From assembly GCA_033032175.1 (NCBI GenBank), contig CM065318.1:1860001-1924000 (forward strand): a DNA stretch of 64,000 nt. The letters run 5' to 3'. The notes beneath the pieces were generated by a model. It saw nothing but the letters and a program-made list of their open reading frames with translations, was not told where the DNA came from and searched no databases. Below are positions 24,801-39,800 of the stretch, piece by piece. Both the position numbers and the translations under genes were made by a program. Numbering within the stretch: position 1 is the stretch's first letter; each line of letters opens with the position of its first letter. This DNA comes from Saturnia japonica (taxonomy: Eukaryota; Arthropoda; Insecta; Lepidoptera; Saturniidae).

Positions 24801-27800
24801 CTGGAGGTTAGTAGTCAGCTCCTGTCCACGTAGACAAGGAATAAATATCAATGGAAGTTTCTGGAAATCTTCCATGATTAGAACCTTCAAAAAGTATAAT
24901 ATTTAAATATGTTTGAAAAATCTGTCGTGATCGTAATTTGACCGAGTCAATTTTTATTGAGGAGTACAGTATAAGCTAATGATCGACCATATACTGTTGA
25001 TCGAAGATGTTACCAACTTAGTAATGGTCACCACTGAAGTCACCATCCGAAACAGATTGTATCTCTAACCTGCTTTCGGAAACACTCCATCAGACCTCGC
25101 ACGATGCTAGCTGCTGGCAAGTGGTTGAGGGTCTCTGGCTCCTGCCTCACATCCAGATGATACACTCCGCTGCGATACCCTTTGATCTCGCGCTCTATAA
25201 GCTTCGTCGCCAGATTAACAACTCCTGGCATCGCGGACTGATTAGTTAATTTGAACACTTCAGGCCAAACCTCGCCTGCGGAATGGATTGAAGTAAAAGT
25301 ACTCCTTTGCTAACAACGACAGAAGATACACAGAATATACTCAAGGAATCGTGAGCTCAAAACCTTTTTGGAACGAAGTTCCTTTTCGGACGGTACGGTC
25401 GGGGGCTAAGCGAAAGAAGTGTAAGAATTTTCCGTCACGACCCTTTCTATAGTGTAGACGGTTATCCACAGCACGTATGCTATTGGCTGCGCCAAGTCAT
25501 AGGTGCGCGCTTATTTGTTCAAGGCTACGAACTTTTTAGCATTTTTTCTTTAATTTACGCCTCTACGCACTGACGATAAAAAATATGAGTTTAAATTTAA
25601 ACGCAACAAAAGAGAAGGCTAATATCACCTTAGTAATTTATTGTATTAAGACAATCGTTGTAAAAAAACCTGTGCGTATAGAGATTTTCTATAAGTGTTC
25701 TTAGCGTGAAAGGGGTCAAAATTTTCGTACGATAAACGATATCTTGGATAATGAACACACGTGTAACTTCTATCCTTGAAGTGAACTATATACGAAAACA
25801 GATGAAGTAGATCAAATAGCGACGGCACTCACATGGAACGTAATCTAGAACGTCTTCAGGTTTCCTGACCGCGTCAGCAGGAGTCTTGCAGTACGACGCC
25901 GGTAACTTTACCGTTCTTCTGTATATCTGAAAATATTCTATTATTGCATCGGGCTGCAGTCTTTTACATTGTTCAATAGGATTTGACCACAATCATACCT
26001 GATGTCAAGTGACGATGAACTAACCACAAAAAATATAAAATAAAACGCTAAACCTAGATGGGGCTCTCAAGTGCAACTGCTCAACCACACAAATAGGCTA
26101 CAATCATGCTATGTATATTAAAGCAATTACAGATTTTCATTTAAATGTGACATTATTTCTTAAGAATTCTTTGCACCCCAATAGCATAGATTAATAAGGA
26201 AAAAGTTCCAACAAATTGCCGTATTGCCGTGCAAATACTTTAAAAATTTATATAGTCTACCCTACTTTTGACCACCATGGCTTTGTACTTTATTTGGTTT
26301 CATGTCGCTCTTCGTGCCCATATCTGTGTGTGCCCACAGCTGCATTTTAGTACCAGTCCCTTTTCAAAATCACGTAAAATCTACAAAGAAGTCGTTTATT
26401 TAAAATTCTACTCACCTCAGGTATATCCTTAAGCTTGTAATCATCGATTTTGAAACCGGAGAGGGCGTCACAAGCAGCCAATATGACCTCAGGATGATTG
26501 GAGTCAGCCACATAACTCCAAAGCCGGCGACAAGCGTCAGTTATCAGTTGATCGTATTCTGGAGTTGAGACCCTAAGGCCAGGCACTTCGGCGAGGAGTT
26601 TGCACAGTCTGAAAACCCACGGAACTTTTCTCTTTTTTTTCTTCAAAAGGCATCGAAGTAGTTGCCAGTGCCAAGGCTTTATTTTCAATTGTCGATTTTA
26701 TATCAAAGTGCTTAGTTCCTCTATGTCTAAATCACAGTTTAAATATATATTAAAATTGATCAAGTAGTTTTACAATATAACAGTAGTTAAGTATTTTAAT
26801 GAAATGATTAAGGATAATTTGAGGCAATTCAAAATTTAAGATCAGTTCTATTTTTCCGATTGTACACTTGAATGTGTGAAATACCCTAAATGGAATATAT
26901 AGTAACACAATGCAAAATTTATGACATGAAAATAAGAACATTACTAGAAAATAAAGTTCTCGCCAAAAAAATACAAGCACTTTTGATAGGTACACATTTA
27001 AACCGCAATAAATTGACAATACTTACATAATCGACTAAACAATATAAAAACAAAGATAAGTGGCGAATGATTAAGATCTATCACGAAATCCTGTCATCAT
27101 GCTAACGTTCGAACTCCATGGAAAAAATACAGATGGTAGTTAGACAAACACTGGCAGACATGGAATCGTTTGAACTAGTTATTATGAGACTTTTTCACCG
27201 TCTGATTACTAAACAGTAGGGATGGAAATAGTCAGAAACTTTTCCGAAGACATTCTGGGGAAATTGCCAATTTCAAAAACTAGGAAATGCTTCATCCTTA
27301 CTTACTCAAGGTACTTCAAGCAACAAACTACGCGTCGATCTACGTGAGTTCGAAGCCCTAAACTGAGCACTAACTTTCGATGAAACCATAGCATGGTGGA
27401 AGGTTATTTTCTAATGCCCGCCTTGTAAGCTACCACCTTCAAAATAAAAATCTGTCGCCAGGCACGTTTAGGTGTGTTCTAGCAGTTGCACTCGAGCACT
27501 AAACCTAGAAATAATTAAACAGAGAAGATTTCATATGAAAGTACGACATATTGACGATCGATACGATTGTTTGTTGAAGAGTTGTATGATCTACACTACA
27601 GAACTACGCTTTTTTTAACTGAATACGCTGTTATCCTGAGGTGCCCTATCCAAAAACAGAGCCGCTGACGGCTTTTACAGCTTTACCGGCTTGGGGGGCG
27701 AGCGCTTAAAATACTCAGCCGCGAAAGCGTGAGCAACAAGCGCGCAAGGGTGGCAAGTGGCTGGACCTCGGCTTGGGCTGTTGCCGGGATTGCAATTAAG

Positions 27801-30800
27801 TCGCGATCTGACTAATTCCCTATCCGTAAAATTCGAGCTAAACTAACATATACCCGCCTCCTGGGAGTAAGGAAGAAACAAGTTTATATGTATTTAGTGA
27901 TCTGAAAATATAGTTTACAGTAACTAGCGTAAAAAAAGGTCCCTTACATAACCTATGTACCTATGTGGTGTGCACGTATGTGTGTAATGAATGATGTATG
28001 TGGGTAGATAGTGATTGCGAGTTCAGGGTCACTTGTATAGCGCGGGCGGTTGCCAGACTTAAAGAATCAGATCCTTCAAACGAAGTGTGGAGAGAAATTT
28101 CTGCAGGCCGACATGACGGCGACGATAGAACTAAGGTAGTAAGCGGCTACCTTAGACTAAATCTTCCGCAAGTAGTTTTGGAAACCCTATTCATCTCAGG
28201 AACACAACACAAGGTTATCTGACTGCTTCAGGTAGGGAGAAATATCTCTGTGCCTTACCTGACTTTCCACTTCACATCAGGTACTGGCGCAGTCATTTCA
28301 CCGAGATAATATAAACAAGTAACTGATAACAATTCATTTACACCGAATTATAGAATATTTTATGCAATTAATTAACCATTAAATTATACATAATATATTA
28401 GCTTACAAACAAAAAAAAAACATAAAAAATGGAAAAAAAAAACAACGATTCAAGATAAAGTTACGTATAAATAAGTAATCCTATGACCTACAGAAATGAT
28501 TAGTGAAGATCTCGCAACGAACAACGACATTACAGTGATTGGTATAAAATGAAAATTATTTTAAAAGTACTGCTTAATGTCTCCCTCTTGTATCAATTAC
28601 TAGATATATCCAGAGGGAAGCTTCTCGAAGACGGTCAATTGAACTTCACAGCATTGGGCAGTAAATACGGATATCCCGTTGAGGAACACAAAGTCATAAC
28701 TGAAGATGGATACGTCCTCAATCTGTTTAGGATTAAAGGGAATAGGAGAATTCCAGTTCTCCTCATACACGGATTGCTGGCATCGGCTGATGTGTTTATC
28801 ATCAGAGGGAAAAGTTCCCTAGCCTTGACCTTAGCAAAAGCTGGTTATGATATTTGGGCCGGGAACACCAGAGGTGGACCTTATTCCCGAAGGCATATCA
28901 CCCTGGACCCTGACAACGATAAGCAATTCTGGAATTTCAGCTTCCACGAAATGGGTTGCCTAGATTTACCGGCGATAATAGACTATATCTTAAAGCAAAA
29001 TGGAGTTAAAAAGTTAAACGCTATTGGACATTCGCAGGGGAACACGATATTCTACGTTCTCGGTTCGACGAGACCGGAGTACAATGAAAAAATTAATTTA
29101 TTAGTAGCACTGGCACCTGTTTGCTACTTTGAACACTTGCCTGCACCGTGGCCCTTTATTCTGCTAGCCGGACCCATCATAAACGAGTTACTACAAGCTT
29201 TGAACAGTGAGGAATTGTTCGATTACTCCTTGAGGAATTTTATCCAAAATTGGTGCACCGAATCCAAATTAAGAGAACATTTATGTACAGAAACGTTTTT
29301 TGAGTTCGCCGGGCGCGATACAGATGGATTTGAGGATGCGTTTTTACCTGTAGCCATAGGACATTTTCCTACAAGTACGTCGAGAAAGAATGCACTTCAT
29401 GTTTTCCAGAGTGCAAGTACTAAAAATTTCTCTCAGTTCGATTACGGTATTAAGAGGAATCTCCTACAATATGGGTCCGATGCTCCACCAGAATATGACG
29501 TCAGCAAAGTTACCATGAATACGTATTTGTACGCCGGTGTTAATGATCGATTGTCATCCATAAAAGATGTGAACATCTTGGCAAATAAATTATCGAACGT
29601 CAGAGAATACATCACGATTAAGTGGGATAAATTTAATCACGTAGATCACGTTTGGGGGAAGAATACGAAGAAATATTTATTCCCGTATCTACTGAATTTG
29701 TTAAATAATAATTCATAGAAAGAAATTGGGTGTATATTTTATACTACCATTTTGCTATTAGTACATGGGCCTATTCCGAAAGGATGGCATGGATTTATTC
29801 ACTATGCTAAGTTGCGATGTACTTGCAAATTTATACGCCTAGAAAACTTCTACAAAGAACTGAACACCGCAATATATTGCTACGTATAATCAATCTTTTT
29901 ACATGACTGCCTTAGGCCAGTTAAAATGGTTTCTACTATTGAAGAGTTGAGTTGGTACCATCACAAACTTCAGACTGCGATTTTACGGTATAATTAGAAA
30001 GACAATTTTTAACAAAAAAAGTCAACCAACTTCGAAATGGTTTTGCGGAGATCTCTGGTGTAGCTTCGAAGTCGAAGCACCAATGCCAATGAAATTAAAA
30101 TTGGACCACCCTTGAGGTATCCCTAATTGAGAAACTTTTTGAAGTCGATTAAAAAATCGTCCATAATTTTAACTTATAAATACGTAGACGATTATTGTTG
30201 TCATACTTTTTAAACTTATTTAGTATTGATGTTATCTCTTGATGAGAAAACATTATTTTTGTTTTTATTACCACTTAAAAAATATAAAATTCCTATGTAT
30301 TTGTTGTCAATTGTAAACTATTCGTACAATTATTATACTAACAGTCTTTTGATTATTTTTTTTTACCGTTGTCACAGACTGAACATGACAGCGGCTTCAG
30401 CTGCGCAGCATTACATTGCCTCGCTGAGCGTGTCGTACCGGGTGTATTACTGCTGTACAATATCTCTCCTTTCTCCAACAGAACCACACGCGCTGGACTT
30501 CGAAGCCACAGATTTAAGATAACCCCCATCTCGGCACTAACAAAAAATTGTTCTCCATGTCTTATCTTTGCTATACTGTGAAACTGTGGAATCATCTCCC
30601 GGGCAGTGTGTTCCCTCCTTGTTACATCGGGTCCTTCAAGCGTAACGATTTCTGATCTCTTAGTGATCGCCGTTGTGTTTGGATCGTACTGTTCTCAGGG
30701 GACAGTGCCGACAATTTGCCGAACTGCTATAAAAAACATAACCTCTCGCTATCATTATTTCTTCATATGCCACTAAGCTAGCCACTTACCCAACAATGAC

Positions 30801-33800
30801 GGTGGGCCGTTCATCCCTGGCCAGCTTGGGCTGGAGCGCTCGCCAGGCGGAGGGCGGAGCCACGGCTGTTGCCCGCCACAGCGCCGCGAGACTGCTCAAT
30901 GCCAGACGAGTCGCCGCCGATCCTGACTTATCCCCGCACCGATTCAGGGTCGAGGATATAACCCCTACCAGTTCTAACCCGTGTGATGAAGCTCTGGTAA
31001 AAAAAAATCATTCAAATATATACCGTTTACGCCATGTAAAACTCTTTCGCTTCCATTATATTCAATGCTCTTATCATTTGCGTGAAGAGATATTTCAGAA
31101 AACCGGCATCACCGCTGTATTGTCGCTACGATTGCCGCTAGTTTGCCTATTTAATTATTTATTGCACATAATTGTACAATTGTAGGATTTAATGATGCGA
31201 AGAGAAAAGGCATATAGAGTGTAGGCATATAATGTTTAATACCTAATTGATATTTAACTGCTCTAAGTAGAACAAAAGTAGGTACGTAGGGAATACGTGA
31301 AGGAATCCCAAGAGTTGGCTAGATGGAAAATGTACTTTTCTTCCTAAAGACCTTTACTGCCATTTTAAGGTGAATATAGAGTGTCCTATGACGATTTCTG
31401 TATTTCTAACAAGATGGTGGCAATGTTTGGGTTTCCACCAATTCCATCTGTGGCAAATACATCACGCACGCTGGTTCGCCAGTCCTCGCTAAAGTCGTCG
31501 TAAACAAAACGAAATTGGGTAGTGTGAATAAAGAGTAGTAAATGTCTATTGAAATTCTATTTGTTGTTACTAGAAGCTAAAAAGCATTAAATATAAGAAA
31601 GTATTGCTTTATTTTAAATTGAGCAAGCGTAATGTATCGAAGAAATGCAGAATTTTACTTTTAACATAAGTAATGTTTTTAGGATATCCTTCGCTATAAA
31701 AACATCTATCGATGATTAATTTATTCAACTAACATGTAGGGGGCTCCATATTGTTACAACCGGGGGTAGTAAAACGTTATCTTTGGCATGAATAACTATT
31801 TATTCGTACTCAAAAATACAAATTCAAAGAAACTCACAAATCACTTCCTCAAATGTAGACTTGAGGTACTTACAGTTTCTCCCTCTAGGGTCCTCTCGTA
31901 GATGTCTTCTTCTACATCGTTTGATGTTTTCACTTCGCTTGTTGAAATGGAACTGTTCGGGTCGAGATACGTCCCGTTTATATAGTCATATGAACCTGAC
32001 CTGATGACCTGATGAATGAACCTACTTGAACTCGTAAACAACATGAGTCGTGTGAATAAAAAATAATGCTTCCTCGAACTTAAAACAATGTACTCGATGT
32101 TCCGAGTACATTCTAGACGATACCAGAGATTTTAGGATGCTGATTTTTTAAATATTTCAGTCAGATCATAATAGTATATAAAGTGTCTGTAAAACTACAA
32201 TTAACCGCCGTTAGATTGTTTAAAATCTATACTGTGTAAAATATTCGCACGGGTCAGATAGTTTAAAATAATTGGTAAATTATATTTATATTTACGCACC
32301 TGATATCACAGATTCTTTTAACGGCCATAGCTCTTGCTATATCCATCTCCCATTTCAGATCGTCCGGTCTTCCAAGTCCGATGTCTACCAATAACTCTTG
32401 CAAGTACGGGAAACATCTTACCTACATAATATATAAAATAAAATGTCGCCTGAAGCATAAGTAAAATTATCTTTTTTTTAAAGTTCCTAAGTTGACACGG
32501 AACCCCTATACTTTCGTCGTGTCCGTTTGTCTGTCCGCGGTTTAGCTCAAAGATTCTTAGTAATAGAAAACTTTTATTTTTGAGTACATATTAATTAATC
32601 CCGGTGACAAAAGTACTAAAAAAATTTTTTTTATGAAAAAAAACCTAAAGTGGGATTGATTATTTTTTTTAATATGTATATCGCAGTCTGCAGTTCACTC
32701 ACCTGCGTTTCTGCTAAACTACAGTAAAGATATATGAGGAACGAAGTCGGCACTCCTTTGGTGGCCTTCAGTTTGTTCAATATTGATACTATGGTAGGCA
32801 CGTTCTCCTGTAAGGTTATTAGATTGTAAAAAAAATTCAATATACATACTTACACAAATATGTCGAACAAAAAAAATCGTTATAATCTTTTTTTTTACTT
32901 AACATTATGCACACCTTGCATATACCTTTCCTTTGCTCCCTTGGAAGACTGGCAGAGAATGCTTTTTAGCATTAAGTCCTCCATTTGTACTTTTTTTTTT
33001 GTGCAATAAAGAATATAATAATAATAATAATTAAAAAAAATTGAGTAAATTGTTTCTTTTTTATTATTATTAGTAGGTACCATATAAATTTCATATAATT
33101 TTAGTAAAAAGCTGTTATTTTGACATTACAAATAGACACTTCAATTTTATTTATTTCTATAGATGTCTATGTACCAAAAAGTTGAGAACCAAAATTGGAA
33201 AACCCAGTCATGCCGCTGATAGATAGGTTCCTAATTTTTACTAACACAGTCTTCAAAGTTACTAAATTTAGACACGAGTTAGAAGACTGGGAGGAGACTA
33301 GCATAATACAATAGATTTAATATATACAGGTCGGTCTTGAAAGAGAAAGAGCAAAGTATTCACAGGTTTAGAATGCGATAGGGATATGGACAATAGCCTA
33401 CATAAATTGTTATCAAAACAAATACCATTTTTTTTCTTTCTAAATCTACGGTTTAAAAGTGTAATGTTAATTTTTAGTAGTACTGGATGTAACACGTATA
33501 ACAAAGGAAATCATCAAAATAATACGCACACCACATTTTTATTTTTATTTTGTCTTCCTGTCATGTCAAGTGTGACAAATACACGTTATAGAATTTAGTT
33601 GCCAAATGTTCGGTGTACTTTAGAATAATCTGTGAGAATAAACCATAAAACGCACATTATACCGCGTTCTTTATTCTCACGGAGTGAATTGACAATCACT
33701 AATGTCAAACTTGATAATAATGTTGCTACATTTATTATTTTTGTAGTGTTCTGTTACCGTACATATTACGGTGTAATTATTTTAATTGTAAAATTTTAAA

Positions 33801-36800
33801 TACTTTATTGAGGGTTTTTATTTAAAAATTGAAATATTTTGTGTTATTCAACATACTCGATAATTAACTATTATCATAATTCATGAAACCATGAAATGCT
33901 TATCTGGCGAACAAATAAAAAAAATTAAACAAGAACGATTCCACTGGGCTACGAGAGACGCGATTTTGTCTAAAGTAGACAAAAAATTTCGTCTTCACAT
34001 TTGGAGCATTTAATATTTTTTCAGAAAAACTTATAAATAAGTATAATTACTCATAAGGTTTTACGTCTACTACCAAATGGTGACATCACTATTTTATAAA
34101 TACAATAAACTAGCAACACATGAAATGTCAGATTACTGATCTATATAAATTATACTAAATCAAAGCAAAGAATACAAATAGAATGTATAAAAGTTCAATA
34201 ACACAAAAAGTGATCAAGCCACGTACCTTAGTCTTCGCCATTAATGGCAAACCTTTCAAACATGCCAATTTAACTTGCGGTGATTTATCATTCCCGATTT
34301 TGTACACCAAAATTGGTAACAAATGCACCGATATCTCTTTCTTGTAGTCCACTAAATCGATCGCGATCTTCAAGGCTTTAAGTGTAATCTCTTCGAACCA
34401 CACCTCCGTTCTCCTCTCCATCAGAACACCGAGGAGGAACGGCAGCAATTCCAGTTTAAGCCCGCCGTCGACCATTTCAATGCAATCCAACCAACGTTTC
34501 ATTTTATCCGGATCATCTCTCATCTTCTCCCAATTCTGATTCAGTTTCACGATCACCGATAAATGGCTGTCTGTATGTAGCAAAGTTTGGAAGGTTTTGT
34601 TTGACTTTAAAATTGGCATGTAAAGCCTGGTATCATCTTTGATTGAATCCCGGTAAATGTCTAAGATTTTTGCAGCCACTTTCAAAGCGGCCGAAGTTAG
34701 ATATGATGGAAGATTAAGCCACTGCAACGTCATAGCTATGAAGACGTTTAACGAGATATTTGAACATTCGTATCTGCTCATAATATTGAGACCTAAAAAC
34801 ATAATCAAAACATAGTATAAAGTAAAGTCGCTATCCGCGTCTGTCTGCATTTATGCTTATTTCTTCTAATGCACGCAACGGATTCTTATACAGTTTTCAC
34901 TGACATTTAAGAATTTTTAGGGAAGGTTTGCATATACAATACATTCTCTAATTAAGTTTTTGTAAAGTAGGGAAAAAACAATGTTTTGTAATCGAGATGT
35001 CAAAAAATGTTTTTCGGGCGCTTATATGAATTACGCTGGCTATATATAACCTTATGATATACATCAAAATAATGTTCTAAAGAATTGTAGTTCTTCAAAA
35101 AGCCTAGAAAAAAGTCCGCGATGGCATATGTCTATTTCCTAAGGTTGACTCACAGTAACTATTTTTATCTTCAACATAATGATTAAAAACTTTAGGTTAT
35201 TTGCGAAGCTATTTTGTACAATTCAGTATTAACCTTTATCCACATAAAAACGTTAGATAACTTGAATATTGATTAAAATTTTCAATCACATTATATAATT
35301 TGAATTAAAACCGTAGAAAATATCACAAATTAAAAATTACCCACTACCAAAGAAATCATATGCAGTGAAACGGTTGGCCGGTGCGGCGCACGCTATTACC
35401 ACCCGCGTCGTAGCCTACACCTATGGGCCATAAATTGTGCGTCGCGAGCTAAACGCACTTTTAACTATTGTCAATACTAAAGCGATAAACTCTAAATTAA
35501 TCGTACATGTTTTTTTTAAACAAAAATTACACCACTTCTTTGTACATAGCACCCTTACGAATCTGGGACAGGTCGCTAGTCACTAATAAGCAAGCAAATT
35601 TAATAAAAAAGAAACAAAAAATTATTCCCAGACATCGCACTTAAATATTATATATCCTATGTTACTCCCACAACTAAGACGAATCTAATGACACCTCTTA
35701 TGCTAAAATCCATCAAGCCGTTAATGCTACAGGGCGTGCCAAAGAATAGAATAGACATACACACGCTCGAAAGACATATCCTTCCTTTTTCGCAGTCGGG
35801 TACTGCAAACGGGAACTTACTGTTCAAATTCCACATTTGTAGCTAATATAGTTGTCGTTAAATATAATAATTAAAGTTTACCTAAGTTATATAGCTCGTG
35901 TAGATGAAGCGCTGAAGTATGAGCTAGGTTCTCAGCGAGGAGCATGAGGACGAGACCCGACACTGCACGTAGCTCTGCTGCATCCAGTCCGAAGCAACGC
36001 TCGATCAGGATGTAACAGGGTCTCGGATCTCGGCTTTTAGAAACAAAATGGATAAAAAAAGCCATTATCTGAATGCGTTGTATGTAGAAGTGAAAGGGGA
36101 ATCTTGATCAGTTGTGAAGCTATGATAGCTTAGTTGGTAGGATGTATAGACTCCGATCGACGTGAGTTCGAATCCCTGCAGTGAATTTGAGCTTTCGGTG
36201 AAGGAAAACATCGTGATGAACCATAGTATGGTGGCAGGACTTTTTCTAAGCCCGCCCGACTAGCTACCACCCTCAAGTTAAAAATCTGTCGCCAAACACC
36301 AATAGGTGTATTCCGGCAGCTACACTTGAGAGCCAGTCTTCTACAAGGCTTAGCATGCTAACACTTTGGGCCACAAGGTCACTTAAGATCACGTGAGATC
36401 GTGTTGTTGTTTCTTGACACAATGTATTTCGGCTCGTGTATAGAAAATCATTAGTAAACCTTTAGTAAATGATAGCACCATTAAATTGTACGGAAGCTCT
36501 ATATCTCTGCACTTTCTTCGATTACAAAGTTTTTTTGAAGTGAAAACTTCTTTAGCATTGTTGTGATTTGAAAGTCGATGAAATGAAAAAGCGAAAGCGA
36601 CTATAAAAAGAGGGCAATAGTAAAATGATACAAAGGAGGTTTGTTGCCACGCAACAAAAGATTTTATTACCTCACCAAAAAGGCACGAAACAAAAACTTT
36701 TTAGACAACACTCATGACATTCTGTTACTGATTGATATTGTATTAGGTTACCATGGATATTTCAAATGTGCATTAATTGAAAATGATATTGTGAATAATG

Positions 36801-39800
36801 ATTGTGAGTAGTTGTAATTACATTTTCATAAACTTTAAATTAGTGTATTTGATCATTTTCTGAATTAAAAAACATAGATGTAAAGGCTTCACTTCTACCA
36901 CGTGTGAATTGCACACATAATATATTATAGTAACTCAGCAAATTCACGGCTTTGTACTCGATGGTAAGCACATTACAATGCAAATACAACGGCGAACACC
37001 AAGAAATCGGAAACCCATCGGCGGTAACCGCTGTCATAAATATCTCGTTCACGTTACACTTGAAGGACATACCTTCACCATCACGCCTGTATCCTCGAAG
37101 GGTTAAACAGGTGTTCACCCATAGTTCGCCGTGTATGTTTTTTAGTTCCCATGTAATGTAAACTCCGATCTGCTACTGAGAATTTCATAGAAAAACCCAA
37201 TAACACTTTGCATAGTAGTTGCGTTTACGACCATTAGGTTAATGAGATAGGCCGTAAGATGAATGGAACACACGGGCCGGGAGATGGCACCATAGTATCA
37301 CGGTATGGCAAAGACAAGACATAGAGAACAGATGTAGAGGTTGGATTCAATAGCCACTTTGACTTTAGGTGAACTGCATATCTGATTGATATTTCATAAA
37401 AATCACACTGGAATCACGTTGTAAAAGCATGAGATCACCAATCATAAAAAATTTCTTCGGAAATTTCAGTTTACTTGTGTCAGCCTGGCTGGTGGAATAC
37501 CTCCACCCTACAAAGATCGCAGCCAAATAACCTTGTGTTGTGTTTCCACGGTAAGTAGGAAGTTTCCAGAGTTCCTTGAGGAAGGGGAGATCAAGGTCGT
37601 CAATACCCCACTCAGGTGGAGCATACGTCTGTTTGTCGCCTTAGGTACAACAAAAAAAACTAATAGTTTCTCACCCATGCTTGATCAGCTCACTGGATAT
37701 TCTGGCCAACATCGGTAGTAAGGCCATCACCATTTCCCTATTCTGCTGATAGATAGCTGTATCAGTGACTGCAGAATAAGCGCTAAACGCACGTTCGATT
37801 AAACCGGGATTGCATATCTACAAGAAACAAACAAATACAAGTATAAATGGACTGACATTAATCCAGTGAAATTTATATATTTTCTAACACTGCTTCTAAT
37901 AAATCAATAAATAATGAAAGAATTATACTATAATACTCATTAAGAACTAGTTGAACTCGCGGCTCCGCTCGCATGGATCACAGAATGCCGTCGATCAAGT
38001 GCATGCGCGATTCGTTCTGCCCCACTTTCACAGGTAATTTTTAAGAGAATATTTCCTGGAATTATGAACGTGAAACGTCTAATGCGTGGGGTCAGACCGG
38101 CTGTTGGACCCAATGTTGGCGGATGTTGGAATGGCGACGCTTTGGTTCAACGATGACGATGTGGAGCCAGATTCATTGTTTTTAATAGACAGACTGGATC
38201 ATTTCAAAGTTTCTTGTTAAAACATGGATAGATTTAAAAGCGTTTGGTAAGGATCGCGATCTAAATACAAAAGTAATAAAATCTTCAAAGTGTCTTTGTT
38301 TTGTTTTGCCGTGTTTCGGGATCACCCAGTGTATTTACTTATCAGGTACAGGTACTGTCAGTCAACCAATCATATTAGTTAATTAATTAATTAAATTTGT
38401 TATCATAATCAATTGCCTATTGCATATTCAAAGACATGTTAGTTAGTCAGTCAACCAATAATATTTCACAAATGTTTTACATCTGCCAGGAGTGACGGCA
38501 AACTTTTTAAAAATTTAATACAGGTAAAATTTGTTACTAGATCAAAGACGCACAAAATTACGTACCCAAAAAATAAGGGTTAGTGTTAGTAGGTAATTAC
38601 ATATTACCTGTTGATAGCTGAGACACGCCAGCAACAGAGTGGTTTGTCCTTCAGATTGCGGCAAACTGAGCAGCAACTGCCAAGGTCTGATCCCACCGTC
38701 ACGCTGTGGATTACATGTCAACCAAAATAGTACCGGGCGGAGGAGCTCCAAGCTGTTCGATGAAACACTGCAATCGATTAAAAAAAAATGTTATTCCTTT
38801 TATGTGAAGTATAAATAAATATTTAGTCTTATTTCTCCAGGTTTAAGCCTCAGCATGTACCGACAATATTTTCAGAACTTTACTACATTTACTTAATTTA
38901 ATTCAATTACTACTGCCATTGGCTTAACGTGTGTGGAATAGTATTAAAGCAATGATGGCTCAGTTGGTAGTGTGTATGCATCAGTCGACGTGTCAAATGA
39001 ATCCCTGCAATGAGCCTGTGCTTCCGGTGAAGGAAAACATCGTAATGAAACAATAGAATAGTGGTAAGGCTGGCTAGTTACCATCCTCAAGTTGAAAATC
39101 TGTCACCAAACACCAACAGGTGTGTTCAGTAGCTGCACTTGAGAGCCAGTCTTACACTAGGCTTAGAAGCTACAATCTTGGGCCACATCGTCCTTAAAAT
39201 TAGGTGAGATTTGGCAATAATGTTAAAGCCTACAACAATAAAAAATTCATTAAATTGAACACTTAAAATTTTTTGCAGTATTTTTATTTATAAGTTCCAT
39301 ATACAATTTCCTATGTTTTTAAGTAATAAGCTGTTATTTTTACATTACATGCTAATCCTACTTATTTGTATAGATAAATAACTTACACATAATCAGGATG
39401 GGTACAGAGCGCATGCATCTGTGCCAAAATATCATCCTCTGCTTCTTTATTTTTTTCTAGCACAGTGATAAATGGGTGTTGCGGTGAACGGAGACCAAAT
39501 TGACACTTGTACTGCTGTCCTGGTACTTGTCGTGATTTGAGATCCAGTATCAAGAGACCAGCCATGGTCGAGATAATTGCCGAGTAGTTGCTGAAGATAA
39601 TTCATATAATAAGTCAATATGACTACATATAAGCTTTAAGTACTACGTAAGCAAACATTCAAAATTGATTTAGAACCCTGTATAAGAAAAAATAGAAAAT
39701 TGTGAACCCCAAATGGTAATAGGTAAGATTACATTTTTAACTTTTATAGAATAAATTGAGATATAAATCAGTACATTTAAAAAAACTCTATACTTAGTAG

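Noticed and set aside
30796..31185. 129-codon plus-strand frame starting MTVGRSSLASLG
   Set aside because: Its start lies opposite FOCAD exon 30993-30790, which matches human FOCAD in order and phase; the rest is AT-rich and not protein-like.
36840..37161. Overlapping frames of 69-92 codons on both strands
   Set aside because: They fall on an inverted SINE B copy and translate its body.
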